From Thermoleophilaceae bacterium (GTDB taxonomy: Bacteria > Actinomycetota > Thermoleophilia > Solirubrobacterales > Thermoleophilaceae): a DNA stretch of 64,000 bases. Within the stretch, counting starts at the first letter, position 1. Every line of letters begins with the position of its first letter. Location of the stretch: assembly GCA_040901445.1 (NCBI GenBank), contig JBBDYQ010000015.1, positions 186,001 to 250,000 of the forward strand, given 5' to 3'. Position numbers and translations under genes: made by a program. The notes beneath the pieces were generated by a model. It saw nothing but the letters and a program-made list of their open reading frames with translations, ran no database searches and was not told where the DNA came from. Below, one piece after another: positions 1-6,879 of this stretch.

Positions 1-313
1 CCAGCGCGATGACCGGCTCGAGCTCCTCGCGGATGTATGCGTCCACCCGCGGGTCGGCGCCCTCGAGCCCTGATCGGGCGACCCGGTACTGCGCCAGCGA
101 GCGCTCTCGGCCGGTGATCACGAAGTCGCGCACCCCACGCTCGAGGTCGGCCACCGCCCGCTCGTGCTCGTGGCCGCCCCGCGCCGCAGCCGCGGCATCA
201 CGCGCCTCCTCGGCCGCATCGCGCTCGGAGTCCGCGATCAGCGCGACCGCTCCCAGAGCAGCCGCGCCCGCCAGGGCGGGAACCGCCATCGCCGCCGCGA
301 TCCGGCGTGACAT
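1..313 (-). CDS. CHASE3-like membrane sensor, N-terminus only (cut by window edge)
   Basis: The frame is open from an ATG at 313 to base 1, so about 104 N-terminal residues are visible and the rest lies to the left. The protein begins with a basic stretch, has one membrane segment (about residues 8-24), then a charged Ala/Glu-rich helix and a segment reading DFVITGRERSLAQYRVA. That segment resembles the 'RGYLLTGD..L..Y' core of CHASE3 extracellular sensor domains found in histidine kinases, cyclases and chemoreceptors. The output domain is not visible, so the class is open. Start 313 is preferred because a TAGGCT box lies 8 bases upstream; an in-frame ATG at 334 is the alternative. It is divergent from the mutase gene. 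Confidence 0.6.
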   Translation of the reverse strand, partial: MSRRIAAAMAVPALAGAAALGAVALIADSERDAAEEARDAAAAARGGHEHERAVADLERGVRDFVITGRERSLAQYRVARSGLEGADPRVDAYIREELEPVIAL

Positions 314-321
314 GCCGCTGG

Positions 322-339
322 AGCCTAAGCCCATATCCT
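322..339. promoter_or_regulatory. Back-to-back -10 boxes between the sensor and mutase genes
   Basis: A TAGGCT box on the minus strand (322-327) lies 8 bases before the ATG at 313. A TATCCT box on the plus strand (334-339) lies 9 bases before the ATG at 349. Both fit the TANNNT -10 pattern of leaderless actinobacterial transcripts. Assignment is by position and motif only. Confidence 0.45.
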
Positions 340-348
340 TCGTCCCCC

Positions 349-1968
349 ATGGCTACCCGCCCCGAGCCAAAGTCGAGCATCGCGCCGATCGTCGGCCCCG
401 ACGACGAGCGCCGCTTCACCGACTCCGGCATCGAGATCCAGCCCCTCTACACCGAGGACGACGTCGCCGCCCGGCTCGAGGAGCGGCTGGGCGAGCCCGG
501 CTCGTACCCGTTCACCCGCGGCATCCACCCCGGCATGCACCGGGAGCGGCTCTGGACCATGCGCCAGTACGCGGGCTACGCCACGGCGCAGGAGACCAAC
601 GCGCGCTTCCACTACCTGATCGAGCACGGCTCCACCGGCCTGTCGATGGCGTTCGACCTCCCCACCCAGCTCGGGCGCGACTCCGACGACCCGCTCTGCG
701 AGGGCGAGGTGGGCCGCACCGGCGTGGCCATCGACTCGATCGACGACATGCGGAACGTGTTCGACGGCATCCCGCTGGACCAGGTGTCCACGTCCATGAC
801 CATCAATGCGCCGGCGGCGGTCCTGCTCCTGCTTTACGAGCTCGTGGGCGAGGAGCATGGCGTGCCCGCCGACGTGCTGCGGGGCACCACCCAGAACGAC
901 ATCCTCAAGGAGTACATCGCCCGCGGGAACTTCATCTACCCGCCCGAGCCGGCCATGCGGCTGACCACCGACCTGTTCGCCTACTGTCGGGAGCGCATCC
1001 CCAAGTGGAACACGATCTCGATCTCGGGCTACCACATGCGCGAGAAGGGCTGCTCCGCCGTGCAGGAGGTGGGCTTCACGCTCGCCAACGGCATCGCCTA
1101 CGTGCAGGCGGCCATCGACGCCGGGCTCAAGGTGGACGAGTTCGGGCCCCGCCTGGCCTTCTTCTTCAACGGCCACAACAACGTCTTCCAGGAGGTGGCC
1201 AAGTTCCGCGCCGCCCGGCGGATGTGGGCGCGCATCATGCGCGAGCGCTTCGGCTCGGAGAACCCCAAGTCGCAGACCATCCGCTTCCACACGCAGACCG
1301 GTGGCGTCACGCTCGCGGCCCAGCAACCCGAGAACAACATCGCGCGCGTGGCGCTGCAGGGCTTCGCCGCCGTGTGCGGCGGCACCCAGTCCCTGCACAC
1401 CAACGGCTTCGACGAGGCGCTGGCCCTGCCCACCGAGCGCTCAGCGCGCATCGCCCTGCGCACACAGCAGATCATCGCCCACGAGTCCGGCGCCACCGAC
1501 ACCGTGGACCCGTTCGCGGGCTCCTACCTGGTGGAGGCGCTCACGGACGAGATCGAGGAGCGCGCCCAGGAGCTGATCGACAAGGTGGACGAGCTGGGCG
1601 GTTCGGTCGGGTCGATCCAGTTCATCCGGGCGGAGGTCGAGGAGTCCGCCTGGAGCTACGAGCAGCGCTACAAGCAGAAGCAGGACATCGTCGTGGGCGT
1701 CAACGACTTCGTCACCGAGCAGATCGAGGACGTCGAGATCCTGCGCGTGGACCCGGAGTCCGAGCGCCAGCAGCTCGACGGCCTGAGGCGCTTCAAGGCC
1801 GACCGCGACGCCGACGAGGTCGGCAAGCTGCTCGAGGAGCTGCGCCAGACGGCCCAGGGCAGCGGAAACCTGCTCGTGCCCATGCGCGAGGCGCTGCGCG
1901 CGCGCGCGACGATCGGCGAGGTCTCCGGGGTGCTGCGCGAGGAGTTCGGGGAGTACACCGAGGCCTGA
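349..1968 (+). CDS. Methylmalonyl-CoA mutase, stand-alone catalytic (large) subunit
   Basis: This 539-residue protein covers the TIM-barrel substrate domain of the B12-dependent acyl-CoA mutases and lacks the C-terminal cobalamin-binding domain, so it must pair with a separate small subunit. Visible motifs include GLSMAFDLPTQLGRDSDDP, SGYHMREKG and RFHTQTGGVTLAAQQPENN. By spacing, Y74, R192 and H229 match Tyr89, Arg207 and His244 of the Propionibacterium enzyme. Isobutyryl-CoA mutases have Phe and Gln at the first two positions, so these residues favour methylmalonyl-CoA as substrate (inference). The ATG at 349 is preferred over one at 307 because conserved sequence begins there and a TATCCT box lies 9 bases upstream. 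No B12 subunit or MeaB chaperone is adjacent. Confidence 0.9.
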   Translation: MATRPEPKSSIAPIVGPDDERRFTDSGIEIQPLYTEDDVAARLEERLGEPGSYPFTRGIHPGMHRERLWTMRQYAGYATAQETNARFHYLIEHGSTGLSMAFDLPTQLGRDSDDPLCEGEVGRTGVAIDSIDDMRNVFDGIPLDQVSTSMTINAPAAVLLLLYELVGEEHGVPADVLRGTTQNDILKEYIARGNFIYPPEPAMRLTTDLFAYCRERIPKWNTISISGYHMREKGCSAVQEVGFTLANGIAYVQAAIDAGLKVDEFGPRLAFFFNGHNNVFQEVAKFRAARRMWARIMRERFGSENPKSQTIRFHTQTGGVTLAAQQPENNIARVALQGFAAVCGGTQSLHTNGFDEALALPTERSARIALRTQQIIAHESGATDTVDPFAGSYLVEALTDEIEERAQELIDKVDELGGSVGSIQFIRAEVEESAWSYEQRYKQKQDIVVGVNDFVTEQIEDVEILRVDPESERQQLDGLRRFKADRDADEVGKLLEELRQTAQGSGNLLVPMREALRARATIGEVSGVLREEFGEYTEA

Positions 1969-2003
1969 GCGGCGATGTGGCCACCTGATGCTAAGGTGGT
2001 CAC

Positions 2004-2276
2004 ATGCGCCAGGTCGGTGTCCGTGAGCTCAAGAACGACCTCAGCGGCTGGCTGAGGCGGGTCGATCGCGGTGAGCAGATTCGCGTGACCGTGCGCGGCC
2101 GGCCGGTCGCCGACCTCGTGCCTGCCGGGCGGCCGCGCGATCGAATGCAGCAACTCATCGCCGAGGGCAAGGTGACGCCCGCTTCAAGGCCGATGACGAA
2201 GCCTGCCCTGCCCCCTGAGGCCGGCCGGGGCAGCGCCACGGAGCTGATCCTCGCTGAGCGTGAGGACGAGCGCTGA
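2004..2276 (+). CDS. Phd/YefM-type antitoxin
   Basis: This 90-residue protein begins MRQVGVRELKNDLSGWLRRV and continues with RVTVRGRPVADLVP, the N-terminal DNA-binding fold of Phd/YefM antitoxins. The C-terminal 40 residues are Pro/Glu-rich, as expected for the flexible toxin-neutralising tail. Its stop overlaps the start of a PIN-domain toxin, so it is the antitoxin of a VapBC-like pair and probably represses its own promoter (family knowledge). A TAAGGT box lies 6 bases before the ATG, suggesting a leaderless transcript. Confidence 0.85.
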   Translation: MRQVGVRELKNDLSGWLRRVDRGEQIRVTVRGRPVADLVPAGRPRDRMQQLIAEGKVTPASRPMTKPALPPEAGRGSATELILAEREDER

Positions 2277-2665
2277 GGCTCTACCTCGACTCGAGCGCCC
2301 TCGTCAAGCGGTACATCGAGGAGGACGGCAGCGATGCCGTCACGGCGACGATGGACCGGGCAGCTGGATGGGCCGCTTGTCGCATCGCCTACGTGGAGAG
2401 CTCGCGAGCGATCGGTCAGCGTACGACCGGGCCGGCCCTCGAGCGCTTTCGCGGCGAGTGGCATGAGATCGCCATCGTCGAGGTCGACGCAGCGCTCACC
2501 GAAGCCGCTGCCGAACTCGCGATCGAGTCGCGGCTGCGCAGTCTCGACGCGCTCCACCTTGCCGCCGCGCTTCGGATCCGGGGGGACGACCTGGTCTTTG
2601 TGAGTTGGGACACGCGCCTCGCCGCCGCGGCACGGGCGTCGGGACTCGAGGTGCTCGGAGCGTAG
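2273..2665 (+). CDS. vapC: PIN-domain ribonuclease toxin (VapC family), probable CTG start
   Basis: The frame reads (M)RLYLDSSALVKRYIEEDGS and ends LEVLGA, about 130 residues, the usual VapC size. The four acidic metal ligands of PIN domains are at D6, E42, D92 (RSLDALHLAAAL) and D113 (SWDTRL), so the nuclease looks intact. The first in-frame ATG (2351) would remove D6 and the first strand. No ATG, GTG or TTG lies between the upstream in-frame stop (2261-2263) and the first strand. The CTG at 2273 overlaps the antitoxin's TGA and has GAGG about 8 bases before it, so it is the best start. VapC toxins cleave RNA, often tRNA (family knowledge). Confidence 0.8.
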   Translation: MRLYLDSSALVKRYIEEDGSDAVTATMDRAAGWAACRIAYVESSRAIGQRTTGPALERFRGEWHEIAIVEVDAALTEAAAELAIESRLRSLDALHLAAALRIRGDDLVFVSWDTRLAAAARASGLEVLGA

Positions 2666-2701
2666 GAGGACTCGCGGGGCCCGGGGCGAAACCCCCGGCT
2701 G

Positions 2702-2929
2702 ATGACGACCGTCGAGGTCTCCCGAAAGCTGATCAAGTCGCCTTCCGAGCTGTGGGCGGACCTGGAGGGCGGCCGTCTCGAGGACTTCTTCGACGACGTG
2801 GTGATCGAGTCCACCGACGATCTCCGCGAGCTCGCCTGGGAGGCGAGGGGCGTGCGCGGGACGGTGCTGTTCGAGGATGCCGGCGGGTTCGGCACCAAGG
2901 TCACCCTGACCGCCGAGGTGGAGTCGTGA
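2702..2929 (+). CDS. Small protein resembling a partial SRPBCC/START-like domain
   Basis: This 75-residue protein (MTTVEVSRKLIKSPSELWADL... to ...FGTKVTLTAEVES) has the start and end strands seen in polyketide-cyclase/START-like proteins but is half their usual 140 residues. It may be a minimal or degraded family member; the function is unknown. A small GC-rich hairpin (CCGGGG 2681-2686, CCCCGG 2693-2698) sits between the VapC stop and this ATG and could end the toxin transcript. Its TGA overlaps the GTG of the next gene, so the two are probably translated together. Confidence 0.55.
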   Translation: MTTVEVSRKLIKSPSELWADLEGGRLEDFFDDVVIESTDDLRELAWEARGVRGTVLFEDAGGFGTKVTLTAEVES

Positions 2930-3318
2930 GCCGGCTGTGGGCGAAGCTGTTCGGCGCCCCGGGCGAGGGCGAGGCCCCCGCGGGCGAGACCGTCGAGGTC
3001 GCGGCGGTCGAACCCGAGCCCGTCGAGGCCGTCGAGCCCGAGCCTGTCGAGCCCGAGCCTGTCGAGCCCGAGCCCGTCGAACCGAGCCCGGAGCCGCTCG
3101 CGCCGCCCGAGGTGGCGCCACGGCCGCAGGCGGCCGAGCCGGAGCCCGAGCCGGAGCCGGACCCCGTGCCCGAACCGGAGCCCGTGGCGGAGCCGGAGCC
3201 GGTGGCAGAGCAGCGGCCCGACGGCCCGCTCACCACCGCCGACGTCGAGGAGCGCCTGACCGAGCTGCTCGACAGCCTCGGCTCGGCGCACCGCCGGCCG
3301 TTCGTTCGCAACGGCTGA
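2926..3318 (+). CDS. Pro/Glu/Val-repeat protein of unknown function
   Basis: This 130-residue protein starts at a GTG that overlaps the preceding stop (GTGA). A short basic/aromatic N-terminus (SRLWAKLFGAP) is followed by about 80 residues of EPEPVE-type repeats, an extended acidic low-complexity arm. It ends in a short helical segment with TTADVEERLTELLDSLG. Similar Pro/Glu arms act as spacers in envelope or partner-binding proteins, but there is no membrane segment or known domain. Repeat number may vary between strains because the DNA repeats are near-identical. Confidence 0.55.
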   Translation: MSRLWAKLFGAPGEGEAPAGETVEVAAVEPEPVEAVEPEPVEPEPVEPEPVEPSPEPLAPPEVAPRPQAAEPEPEPEPDPVPEPEPVAEPEPVAEQRPDGPLTTADVEERLTELLDSLGSAHRRPFVRNG

Positions 3319-3382
3319 CCCGTCGCGCACTGTGCGGCTACCCGTAATGGGCAGGCGCCACGATGCGGCGACAATCTCCGCA

Positions 3383-3736
3383 GTGACCGCAACCGTCGTG
3401 ATCGTCGACGACCACCCGAGCTTCCGGGCGAGCGCCCGGCTGCTGCTGGAGTCGGAGGGCTACGAGGTGGTCGGCGAGGCGGCCGACGGCGCCTCCGCCC
3501 TCGATGTCATCGGAGAGCTGCGCCCGGACTGGGTGCTGCTCGACGTGCAGCTCCCCGACATCGACGGCGTCGAGGTGGCCAACCGCCTCGACGCCGCCGG
3601 CCGCGCGCCCGCGATCGTCCTCACCTCCAGCCGCGACGCCTGTGACCTCGGCGCGTGCATAGCCGACAGCGGCGCCCGCGGCTTCATCCCGAAGGACGAG
3701 CTGTCCGGCGCTACCCTCGCGGAGATGCTGCCGTGA
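3383..3736 (+). CDS. Stand-alone receiver-domain response regulator
   Basis: This 117-residue protein is a single CheY-like receiver domain: TVVIVDDHPSFR at the N-terminus with the acidic pair, phospho-acceptor D54 in WVLLDVQLPD, the conserved Thr/Ser in VLTSS, and Lys in GFIPKDEL. There is no output domain, so it should act by protein contact or as a phosphate sink. The GTG at 3383 is chosen because the ATG at 3332 adds an unconserved leader. Its stop overlaps the GTG of the histidine kinase gene (GTGA), making it the first gene of a tight signalling operon. Confidence 0.8.
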   Translation: MTATVVIVDDHPSFRASARLLLESEGYEVVGEAADGASALDVIGELRPDWVLLDVQLPDIDGVEVANRLDAAGRAPAIVLTSSRDACDLGACIADSGARGFIPKDELSGATLAEMLP

Positions 3737-5487
3737 TCGGCTTCAAGCGCGCTCTCTGGGGCCTCGCCATCGCCGGCTTCGTCCTCGGCTTGGCCGTGGC
3801 GGCGGCGTTCGCGGCCAGCGACCACCTCGACACCAAGTCGTTCGACCTTCCGGTCGGCCTGCTCATCGGCTGGTCGTTCATCGGCACGGGGCTGTACGCC
3901 TGGTGGCGGCGCCCCGACAACCGCTTCGGGCCGCTCATGGCCGCGGCCGGCTTCGGCTGGTTCGGTGCCGGCTTCATCGCCTCCGACAACTCCGTCTTCT
4001 TCGCGATCGGCCTGCTGCTGGCCAACCTCTACGTCGCGATCACGGTCCACATGCTGCTGGCCTATCCCACCGGCCGGCTCGAGTCGCGTCCCGCCCGGGC
4101 CATCACCTACGCCGCGTACTTCCTGACCACCGTCTTCTGGGTCCCGTGGGTGCTGTTCCTCGACTTCGCGAACGAGTCCGGGTGCGAGAACTGCCCGGAC
4201 AATCCGCTGCAGGTGGCGGACGCCCCGGGGGTGTTCCGGGCGCTGGACGTGACCCTGAGCGTCGCGGGCATCGCGATCATCGCCACGCTCATCGCGCTGC
4301 TGTTCCTGCGCTGGCGCCGCGCCACCGGCCCGAACCGCGCGGCCCAGGCCCCCGTGCTGTGGGCGGGCATCGCCACCGTGGCCACGCTCGCGGTGCTGCT
4401 GGCCGCCGACGTCGCCAGCACGAGCTGGGAGGGCCTGCCGGAGGCCGTCCACCTGGCCTCGCTGCTCGCCTTCGCCTCCGTCCCCTGGGCGTTCCTCGGG
4501 GGGCTGCTGCGCAGCCGCATGTCGCGCGCCTCGGCGGTCAGCGACCTCGTCACGCGGCTCGGCGAGTCCCAGCCCAGGCGCGGTCTGGGCGAGGCCATCG
4601 CGGACGCGCTCGGGGACCCTTCCCTCCAGCTCGTCTACTGGTTGCCCGACAGCCAGCGCTACGTGGACCACGACGGCTGCCCCGTGGACATCCCCGACGA
4701 TCCCCGCAGAACGTGCACCGAGGTGGAGCTCGGCGGGGAGCGCATCGGCGCGATCGTCCACGACGCCTCCCTCGCCGACGAGCGGGAGCTCGTGCGCGCC
4801 ACGGGCGCCGCCGCCGCGCTGGCCATCGCGAACGAGCGCCTGGACGCCCAGCTCAAGGCCCGCCTCGAGGAGCTGCGCACGTCGCGCGCCAGGCTCGTGC
4901 AGGCGGGCGACGCCGAGCGCCGCCGGCTGGAGCGCAACCTCCACGACGGCGCCCAGCAGCGGCTCGTGGCCCTCGCCCTGAGCCTGCGCATGGCGCGCAA
5001 CAAGCTGCCCGAGAGCCCGGAGACCGCCGCCCCCCTGCTGGAGAGCGCGGCGCACGAGCTCGAGCTGGCGCTGAACGACCTGCGCGAGCTGGCCCGCGGC
5101 ATCCACCCCGCGATCCTGTCCGACCGCGGGCTGGAGGCCGCGCTCACCTCCCTCGCCGACCGCTCTCCCGTCCCGGTGGAGCTGCTGCGGCGCCCCGACG
5201 ATCGCCTCCCGCCCGCCGTGGAGGCGGCCGCCTACTTCGTGGTGTCGGAGTCGCTGGCGAACATGGCCAAGCACGCCGGGGCGGGGAAGGCGACCGTGAG
5301 CGTCGAGCGCCAGGACGGACGTGTGGTGATCGAGGTGGCCGACGACGGCGTCGGCGGCGCGGATCCCACCGGCGGATCCGGCCTGCGCGGGCTCACCGAC
5401 CGCGTGGCCGCGCTCGACGGCCGGCTCGTGCTCGAGAGCCCGCCCGGCGCGGGCACCCGCGTGCGCGCGGAGATCCCGTGCGCGTAG
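3733..5487 (+). CDS. Multi-pass membrane histidine kinase (NarL/HisKA_3 family)
   Basis: This 584-residue protein has about eight membrane segments in the first 270 residues. A GAF-like linker follows, then a HisKA_3 dimerisation helix with ERRRLERNLHDGAQQRL (phosphorylated His404). An HATPase_c domain follows with DDGVGG near 537 and a GLRGLTDRV G-box. The architecture matches sensors paired with NarL/LuxR regulators, and such a regulator starts 10 bases before this gene's end. The signal is unknown; an eight-helix sensor and the downstream efflux-type ABC system suggest membrane or small-molecule stress (inference). The start overlaps the receiver gene's stop. Confidence 0.88.
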   Translation: MIGFKRALWGLAIAGFVLGLAVAAAFAASDHLDTKSFDLPVGLLIGWSFIGTGLYAWWRRPDNRFGPLMAAAGFGWFGAGFIASDNSVFFAIGLLLANLYVAITVHMLLAYPTGRLESRPARAITYAAYFLTTVFWVPWVLFLDFANESGCENCPDNPLQVADAPGVFRALDVTLSVAGIAIIATLIALLFLRWRRATGPNRAAQAPVLWAGIATVATLAVLLAADVASTSWEGLPEAVHLASLLAFASVPWAFLGGLLRSRMSRASAVSDLVTRLGESQPRRGLGEAIADALGDPSLQLVYWLPDSQRYVDHDGCPVDIPDDPRRTCTEVELGGERIGAIVHDASLADERELVRATGAAAALAIANERLDAQLKARLEELRTSRARLVQAGDAERRRLERNLHDGAQQRLVALALSLRMARNKLPESPETAAPLLESAAHELELALNDLRELARGIHPAILSDRGLEAALTSLADRSPVPVELLRRPDDRLPPAVEAAAYFVVSESLANMAKHAGAGKATVSVERQDGRVVIEVADDGVGGADPTGGSGLRGLTDRVAALDGRLVLESPPGAGTRVRAEIPCA

Positions 5488-6122
5488 TGGTCGCCGACGA
5501 CTCGGTGCTGCTGCGCGAGGGCGTCGCGCGGCTGCTCGAGGACGCCGGATTCGAGGTGGTCGCCCAGGCCGGCGACGCCGACGACCTCCTGCGCAAGGTC
5601 GGGGCGCACAGGCCCGACGTCGCGGTCGTGGACGTGCGCATGCCGCCCACGAACACCGACGACGGCCTCCGCGCCGCGCTGCAGATCCGCTCCGAGCGCC
5701 CGGACACCGGCGTGCTCGTGCTCTCCCAGTACGTCGAGGAGGCGTACGCCCACGAGCTGCTGGCGGACCCCGCGGGCGGCGTCGGCTACCTGCTCAAGGA
5801 CCGGGTGGCCGACATCGAGCGCTTCGTGGACTCGGTGCGGCGCGTGGGCGACGGTGGGTCCGCGCTCGACCCCGAGGTCGTGGCGCGCCTGCTCGGCCGC
5901 CGCCGCGAGCAGGACCCGGTCTCCGACCTCACGCCCCGCGAGCGCGACGTGATGGGGCTGATGGCCGAGGGCCGCTCGAACGCGGCGATCGCCGAGGCGC
6001 TCGTCGTGACGGAGCGGGCCGTCGAGAAGCACGTCACCAGCATCTTCGCCAAGCTCAAGCTGCACCCCACACCCGAGGACCACCGCCGCGTGCTCGCGGT
6101 GCTCGCCTACCTCAAGGCGTAG
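5478..6122 (+). CDS. NarL/FixJ-type response regulator with LuxR HTH
   Basis: This 214-residue protein has a receiver domain (VRVVVADDSVLLREGV, phospho-acceptor D52 in VAVVDVRMPP, Lys in GYLLKDRV). It also has a C-terminal LuxR helix-turn-helix (LTPRERDVMGLMAEGRSNAAIAE through KHVTSIFAKL). The receiver has the PPTNTDDG loop common in actinobacterial NarL regulators. The GTG at 5478 lies within the last codons of the kinase gene, so the two are translationally coupled and almost surely cognate. The likely targets include the ABC genes starting 28 bases downstream. Confidence 0.9.
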   Translation: MRVVVADDSVLLREGVARLLEDAGFEVVAQAGDADDLLRKVGAHRPDVAVVDVRMPPTNTDDGLRAALQIRSERPDTGVLVLSQYVEEAYAHELLADPAGGVGYLLKDRVADIERFVDSVRRVGDGGSALDPEVVARLLGRRREQDPVSDLTPRERDVMGLMAEGRSNAAIAEALVVTERAVEKHVTSIFAKLKLHPTPEDHRRVLAVLAYLKA

Positions 6123-6150
6123 CCCCCATCCAAGACAGGAAGCTCAGCCC

Positions 6151-6876
6151 ATGACCAACGTGATCGTCTCAGCCGCCGACCTGTATCGCCGCTACGGGGA
6201 GGGCGAGGCGGCGATCTTCGCGCTCGACGGAGTGACCGTGGAGTTCGAGGCCCGCCGCTTCACGGCGATCATGGGCCCGTCCGGCTCCGGCAAGTCGACG
6301 CTGATGAACGTGCTCGCCGGGCTGGACCGGCCCACGCAGGGCTCGGTCGTCCTCGACGGGGTGGACCTCACCGCGCTCGACGAGGCGGAGCTCACCCAGG
6401 TGCGCCGCGACCAGATCGGCTTCATCTTCCAGTTCTTCAACCTCCTGCCGGTGCTCACGGCGGAGGAGAACATCCTGCTGCCGCTGTCCATCGCCGGCCG
6501 CGGGCCGGACCACGACTGGCTCGCGAGCCTGATCGAGGCGGTGGGCCTGGGTGACCGCCTCGACCACCGCCCGTCCGAGCTGTCGGGAGGCCAGCAGCAG
6601 CGCGTGGCCGTGGCGCGCGCGCTCGTGTCCAAGCCATCCGTGGTGTTCGCCGACGAGCCCACCGGCAACCTCGATTCCAAGACGAGCGACGAGGTGCTCG
6701 CCCTGCTGCGGCGCGCGGTTGACGACTTCGGCCAGACGGTCGTGATGGTCACCCACGACGCGCACGCCGCCTCCTTCGCAGACCGGCTCGTCGTGCTTCG
6801 CGACGGTCACATCGTCCACGACGGCGCCACCGGCACCGCGGACGACGTGCACGACGTGATGAAGGCCGTCGCCTAG
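6151..6876 (+). CDS. ABC transporter ATP-binding protein, LolD/MacB type
   Basis: This 241-residue ATPase has Walker A MGPSGSGKST (41-50), Q-loop FQFFNLLPVL, signature LSGGQQQRVAVARA, Walker B VVFADEPTGNLDS and the switch His in VTHDAHAA. The EPTGNLDSKT motif is typical of the MacB/LolD/FtsE branch that works with FtsX-like permeases rather than canonical importers. An AGGAAG ribosome site precedes the ATG. The permease gene follows after three bases, so the pair forms a mechanotransmission-type ABC complex in the cytoplasmic membrane, under the upstream two-component system. Confidence 0.92.
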   Translation: MTNVIVSAADLYRRYGEGEAAIFALDGVTVEFEARRFTAIMGPSGSGKSTLMNVLAGLDRPTQGSVVLDGVDLTALDEAELTQVRRDQIGFIFQFFNLLPVLTAEENILLPLSIAGRGPDHDWLASLIEAVGLGDRLDHRPSELSGGQQQRVAVARALVSKPSVVFADEPTGNLDSKTSDEVLALLRRAVDDFGQTVVMVTHDAHAASFADRLVVLRDGHIVHDGATGTADDVHDVMKAVA

Positions 6877-6879
6877 CCG

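Noticed and set aside
1-348. Cobalamin riboswitch upstream of the mutase
   Set aside because: The region is coding for the divergent sensor up to 313 and shows no B12-box-like sequence.
2990-3210. Tandem DNA repeat as a CRISPR-like array
   Set aside because: The repeats are in-frame GAGCCCGAGCC(T/C)GTC units encoding EPEPVE, without spacers.
3460-5274. 604-codon minus-strand frame opposite the histidine kinase
   Set aside because: Low-complexity composition and no recognised motif; it mirrors the kinase coding strand.
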